A program made the position numbers and the translations under genes. Positions 6,503-8,940 of a stretch of 8,940 nucleotides of DNA are shown piece by piece (the first letter of the stretch is position 1; each line of letters opens with the position of its first letter). Source of the stretch: Selenomonadaceae bacterium. Its GTDB lineage: Bacteria > Bacillota > Negativicutes > Selenomonadales > Selenomonadaceae. The stretch lies in contig JAFUTM010000292.1 in NCBI GenBank assembly GCA_017484235.1, positions 1-8,940 on the forward strand. Reading direction: 5' to 3'. A model generated the notes under the pieces. That model ran no database searches and was not told the DNA's origin. It saw only the letters and a list, made by a program, of their open reading frames with translations.

Positions 6503-8033
6503 TATTTATACCTAAAAATGAACGCCAAAATTTTTGATCTGATAATTTTTCTTTACGGAAGGTTTTGTATTCTTGGTCAAAGTGATCGTAACGAATAAAA
6601 TGCATCAAAGACAATAATATATTTGAGGCTATAACAAGAAAGATATTTTTACCCATTGGTTTTGTAACCGGATAATTTCTCACAGCAGCAAATTTTTTAT
6701 CTGATCCAACAGAAGTTATGCCAGTTAAACCGGTGCTTAAATCTTTCAACGACAGCTCCAGCATTCTCATTCCTGCACCGTCACGATGATATATTCTCCG
6801 CAAAATCTGCATAAAGCACTCTTTCAAAAAATCAAATTTATCATAGCCTTCTGCATAATGGAACATCAATAAATAATTTCGAGTAGCAAAATAATCTGTA
6901 ACTGGATTCCATTTGCCTTCGAGTGATTCGTGCCAAACGCCAACACCATTCATCGTCATTATGTCCTGTTTATTTCTAATTCCATATTCAACATCGTCAC
7001 ATTTTATAAAAATTGGCAGCGGATAGCCAATCTCTTTAACCACATCAACAGGAATACAGCAAAACCACCAGGCGGCGTACTTATTTTCGTGTGGAGGCAG
7101 ATTCTCATTTTGACATAAAAAAGATTTTTCTTTAAGATTAAACTCGTGACCAAAGGGCGTACCTAAATAAGCTGTATTTTCGTGCTGAATAAGTGGATCA
7201 CCAAGAATCAGCATTGCTCCAGCAAAAAATTTATTATAATGATCAGTTTTTAAATGACGCAGCATCGCATACAATCTGTCAAAAGAGGACAACTCAATTA
7301 CAACATCATCGTCCATTAAAACAATGTGAGTATTGCGCTGCTGACTGACCTGTTCCAAAATGCCGCGAGTAAATCCACCGGCACCACCAAAATTAGGATT
7401 ATGCATAATTTGCAGTTCTTCAGTGTCAACTTCATTAAGAGTATTGCCATTATCTATAACCATTACATTTATATTCGGATTACGGCTTATAAGATGTTTC
7501 AATCTGTCGAGGTTGGGCAGCAGATATTTTTCACGCTTAAAGGTACAGATCGTGATTCCAATTTTAACTTCACGTTCAGATTCAAAACTGCCAAGATACT
7601 CGCCGCCGTGAAATATGGCGTTATCGCTCAGAGCCACAATCTTAATGCCAATTAAATCAAACTCATATTTAAGATTTAGTTTGTCAATATCTAAAATTTC
7701 TTCAGTTGAATCTTCACAGTCAGTTCGCATAAATACTTCTTCCACAGATAATTCTGACTTTGGATCAGATTTGTCCAAAGACATTCCGTAAAGTTCAATG
7801 TAAAACTTTCCAGTAAGATTTAATTTAATTTTTAATTTTGAAATTGTAGTGTAAGCTGTCCATTTTTTCAGCGAAAATAAATTGAAATATGTGCCTAAAT
7901 CAATATAGTAACCTTTATTGACGTAGATGCCGCCCGCCTCACGATTACGATAAAAGCCTTGTATATAGAGCGGAGCCCTGTCTTCACTTAACGGAAAAGT
8001 CATATCATATAATTTTTCAAATTTCAAATCCAA
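6492..8033 (-). CDS. GT2 glycosyltransferase, GlfT2 (galactofuranosyltransferase)-like, first copy
   Basis: The upstream paralogue of the pair, 513 residues from TTG at 8033. It has the same architecture as its neighbour: beta-sandwich (KLYDMTFPLSED, IDLGTYFNLFSLKKW), then GT-A. Numbered from the longer ATG at 8069, marks are IGITICTFKREKYL (170-183), VIDNG (204-208), NPNFGGAGGFTR (224-235), DDD (253-255), WW (334-335), DDVEYGIR (358-365) and VWHE with His380, followed by C-terminal helices ending DQKFWRSFLG. All catalytic positions of the GlfT2 family appear intact. Its N-domain is about 18 residues longer than in the neighbour, through an insertion near SLDKSDPKSELSVEE. Start: GGAGG (8044-8048) stands 10 bases before TTG 8033, the protein then aligns with the neighbour's start, and the ATG at 8069 lies inside the predicted promoter with no ribosome site. 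A role in a galactofuranose-containing surface glycan is inferred from family; linkage and acceptor are unknown. Confidence 0.88.
   Translation of the reverse strand: MDLKFEKLYDMTFPLSEDRAPLYIQGFYRNREAGGIYVNKGYYIDLGTYFNLFSLKKWTAYTTISKLKIKLNLTGKFYIELYGMSLDKSDPKSELSVEEVFMRTDCEDSTEEILDIDKLNLKYEFDLIGIKIVALSDNAIFHGGEYLGSFESEREVKIGITICTFKREKYLLPNLDRLKHLISRNPNINVMVIDNGNTLNEVDTEELQIMHNPNFGGAGGFTRGILEQVSQQRNTHIVLMDDDVVIELSSFDRLYAMLRHLKTDHYNKFFAGAMLILGDPLIQHENTAYLGTPFGHEFNLKEKSFLCQNENLPPHENKYAAWWFCCIPVDVVKEIGYPLPIFIKCDDVEYGIRNKQDIMTMNGVGVWHESLEGKWNPVTDYFATRNYLLMFHYAEGYDKFDFLKECFMQILRRIYHRDGAGMRMLELSLKDLSTGLTGITSVGSDKKFAAVRNYPVTKPMGKNIFLVIASNILLSLMHFIRYDHFDQEYKTFRKEKLSDQKFWRSFLGINNES
6973..7000. repeat. 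28-bp segment identical between the two glycosyltransferase genes (copy 2)
   Basis: Exact second copy of 5475-5502, in the same orientation and at the homologous place in the paralogous gene. A shorter identical stretch, GCCAAAATTTTTGATCT, also occurs near both 3' ends (about 5038-5054 and 6524-6540). Confidence 0.85.
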
Positions 8034-8043
8034 TAAAAAACAG

Positions 8044-8048
8044 CCTCC
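8044..8048 (-). promoter_or_regulatory. Ribosome binding site GGAGG deciding a TTG start
   Basis: GGAGG on the minus strand is 10 bases before TTG (8033-8031), followed by GAT TTG AAA. The same GGAGG-10 bases-TTG-GAT layout occurs before the DUF4422 gene at 8906, which strengthens the start call for both. Confidence 0.7.
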
Positions 8049-8069
8049 AATTATATAAATGATGAACAT

Positions 8070-8098
8070 AATATACCATTGAAAGCAATAAAAAGCAA
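8070..8098 (-). promoter_or_regulatory. Promoter of the glycosyltransferase pair
   Basis: On the minus strand, -35 TTGCTT (8098-8093) and extended -10 TGG-TATATT (8078-8070) are separated by 17 bases. Transcription would begin near 8063, downstream of the ATG at 8069, and leave a leader of about 30 bases holding GGAGG. The -35 lies inside a 10-base direct repeat. Confidence 0.55.
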
Positions 8099-8100
8099 TA
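8081..8100. repeat. Tandem 10-bp direct repeat over the -35 region
   Basis: GAAAGCAATA (8081-8090) is followed at once by AAAAGCAATA (8091-8100), differing only in the first base. The period equals about one helical turn. It covers the -35 box and the spacer of the glycosyltransferase promoter, so it could be a binding site for a regulator, or chance in AT-rich DNA. Confidence 0.6.
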
Positions 8101-8138
8101 GTTAAATAACATTAGTTTGCCGATGCACACGTTTTAAA

Positions 8139-8906
8139 TTAATTATTGCCGAAGAATTTACGGCGCAAAAAATCACTGCCCTTTTTTATCCAGTTAATCT
8201 TTTCGAGCATTACAACATCAGCTTCAGCAATTTTTAAATTTTTATCAAAGAGCCAGACATCTAACAAGCGTTCCGAAATGAAGCCGAACAACCGAAACTT
8301 TTCTGAAAATAAATTGTGTTCGTCCATCCATTTTTCGTATTTAAACAATATATCAAATAGCCATTCGCAATATTTATCCGCCAATGATTTTTTCATTACG
8401 AACATATTCCATAAATGCAGTCGGCGGCGATTCATTACGGCTCTGAAAGACCGGAGACTATTTGGCGAGTGTTCAGTCAATATGCGTTCGATCTGATCAA
8501 GATCACGACTGCTGTGTGCGTGCTCATATTGACTTCGTACTGTCTCAATATAATACCTACGTTGAATTGGAAGAATCACATCATTACTTTTAAGCAGATT
8601 TTCATAATCAGAACGTTGAAAAATTTTTTGTTTCAGCCTTTCAGTGCCATCAAAATAATTGTTGCGTCCAAAGTAGCGGCGATAATGACACAGACCTAAA
8701 TAGTCGCATTTTAAATTTTTCCACGCCCAATATAATCCAGTAAGCTCACTCTAATTTTTATTTTTTTCAGAAATGTTATAGCCTGTATTGTCACCAACGT
8801 AACCAAACTCCGCCTTCCCTTTACAGCCGACGTGTATTGGCAGATAAACATCATATTTAGGAAGCCAGTACTCCTTATGTGTGGCAACCAAAATTTTTAT
8901 ATCCAA
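8139..8906 (-). pseudogene. DUF4422 sugar-transferase-like gene interrupted by an amber codon
   Basis: One continuous frame of 255 codons, the usual size for DUF4422 proteins, which occur in capsule and O-antigen loci and are annotated as glycosyltransferase-like. It starts at TTG 8906 (GGAGG at 8917-8921, 10 bases upstream; an in-frame TAA stands directly before the TTG) with MDIKILVATHKEYWLP. It continues through HVGCKGKAEFGYVGDNTGYNISEKNKN to TAG at 8753-8751 (codon 52), then resumes with SELTGLYWAWKN (53-64), YLGLCHYRRYF (69-79), LHLWNMFVMKK (163-173) and FISERLLDVWLF (209-220), ending FLRRKFFGNN and TAA. Family members typically read N-Y-C-E-L-T-x-L-Y-W-A-W-K-N here, so a Tyr codon most simply became TAG. 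The part after GTG 8579 (146 codons) is open but lacks the N-terminal half and has no ribosome site, so it is not a real gene start. The product is probably lost unless TAG is read through. Confidence 0.85.
8751..8753 (-). other. Premature amber codon (TAG) in the DUF4422 gene
   Basis: Minus-strand context is AAA AAT TAG AGT GAG CTT. It is the only stop in the 255-codon frame. TAC or TAT to TAG is a single-base change and Tyr is expected at this place in the family. Confidence 0.8.
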
Positions 8907-8940
8907 TTAAGATAAACCTCCGGCACATACAGTGTCTTTA
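8897..8940 (-). CDS. Possible 3' tail of an unidentified upstream gene
   Basis: Two minus-strand frames are open from the window edge. One ends TLYVPEVYLNWI at TAA 8899-8897, overlapping the DUF4422 start by 10 bases, as the glycosyltransferase genes overlap each other. The other ends KDTVCAGGLS at TAA 8909-8907, immediately before the TTG. The first looks more protein-like. Either would place the DUF4422 gene inside an operon. The product cannot be identified from so few residues. Confidence 0.35.
   Translation of the reverse strand, partial: KTLYVPEVYLNWI

Noticed and set aside
5856..7655. Open + strand frames at 5856-6098, 7326-7655 and 7360-7611, two of which resemble each other
   Set aside because: They lie antisense to the conserved parts of the two paralogous glycosyltransferases; their likeness mirrors the duplication of the sense strand.
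8139..8579. A complete 146-residue gene starting at GTG 8579
   Set aside because: The same frame continues 109 codons upstream with DUF4422 motifs and a good TTG start, broken only by one TAG. The GTG has no ribosome site.
8146..8699. Plus-strand open frames at 8146-8496 and 8415-8699
   Set aside because: They run antisense through the conserved DUF4422 frame and show no domain or ribosome site.
8751..8753. A recoded TAG (for example pyrrolysine) in the DUF4422 gene
   Set aside because: The family position is an ordinary Tyr, there is no sign of conserved recoding elements, and nearby genes also show decay including a TAA; a nonsense mutation is simpler. Kept only as an alternative.

Overview
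The window looks like chromosome of a low-to-moderate GC anaerobic bacterium of the Firmicutes type, most likely a diderm Negativicute such as a Selenomonadaceae relative. This is inferred from the mix of a fermentative iron-type alcohol dehydrogenase, small exported proteins, an AT-rich intergenic style, strong GGAGG ribosome sites, TTG starts, and bacterial GlfT2-like and DUF4422 sugar transferases. The taxonomy is an inference; no rRNA or tRNA is present to settle it.

Left part, + strand (1-2524). The window opens inside an iron-containing alcohol dehydrogenase gene (2-931), closed by a good intrinsic terminator (954-989). A new unit follows: a promoter whose -35 and -10 boxes are separated by a run of TA dinucleotides, then four short genes that all begin with signal peptides. 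They are a 109-residue secreted protein (1099-1428), a 173-residue lipoprotein (1441-1962), a broken secreted-protein gene (1981-2309; in-frame TAA plus a probable one-base deletion) and a 46-codon remnant (2334-2474, perhaps also frameshifted). This block converges on speB.

Middle, - strand (2508-4985). guaA (GMP synthase) is followed 3' by speB (an agmatinase-type ureohydrolase). guaA appears to have its own extended -10 promoter lying across the stop codon of the gene upstream. Both enzymes keep all visible catalytic residues.

Right part, - strand (5018-8940), is a cell-surface polysaccharide locus. In order of transcription it holds the tail of an unidentified upstream gene, a DUF4422 sugar-transferase-like gene interrupted by one amber codon, a promoter, and two overlapping paralogous GT2 glycosyltransferases of the GlfT2 (galactofuranosyltransferase) type. 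The two are clearly a tandem duplication and both keep the DDD and His active-site signatures. Together they suggest synthesis of a glycan, possibly containing galactofuranose, in which one enzyme has been lost by a point mutation.

The most unusual signals are the TA-repeat promoter, which has the architecture of a slipped-strand phase switch and is here two repeat units short of ideal spacing; the clean single-codon breakage of the DUF4422 gene; and three genes whose ribosome sites point to TTG starts. I see no RNA genes, insertion sequences, CRISPR arrays or origins. The longest stretch without a gene is under 200 bases.
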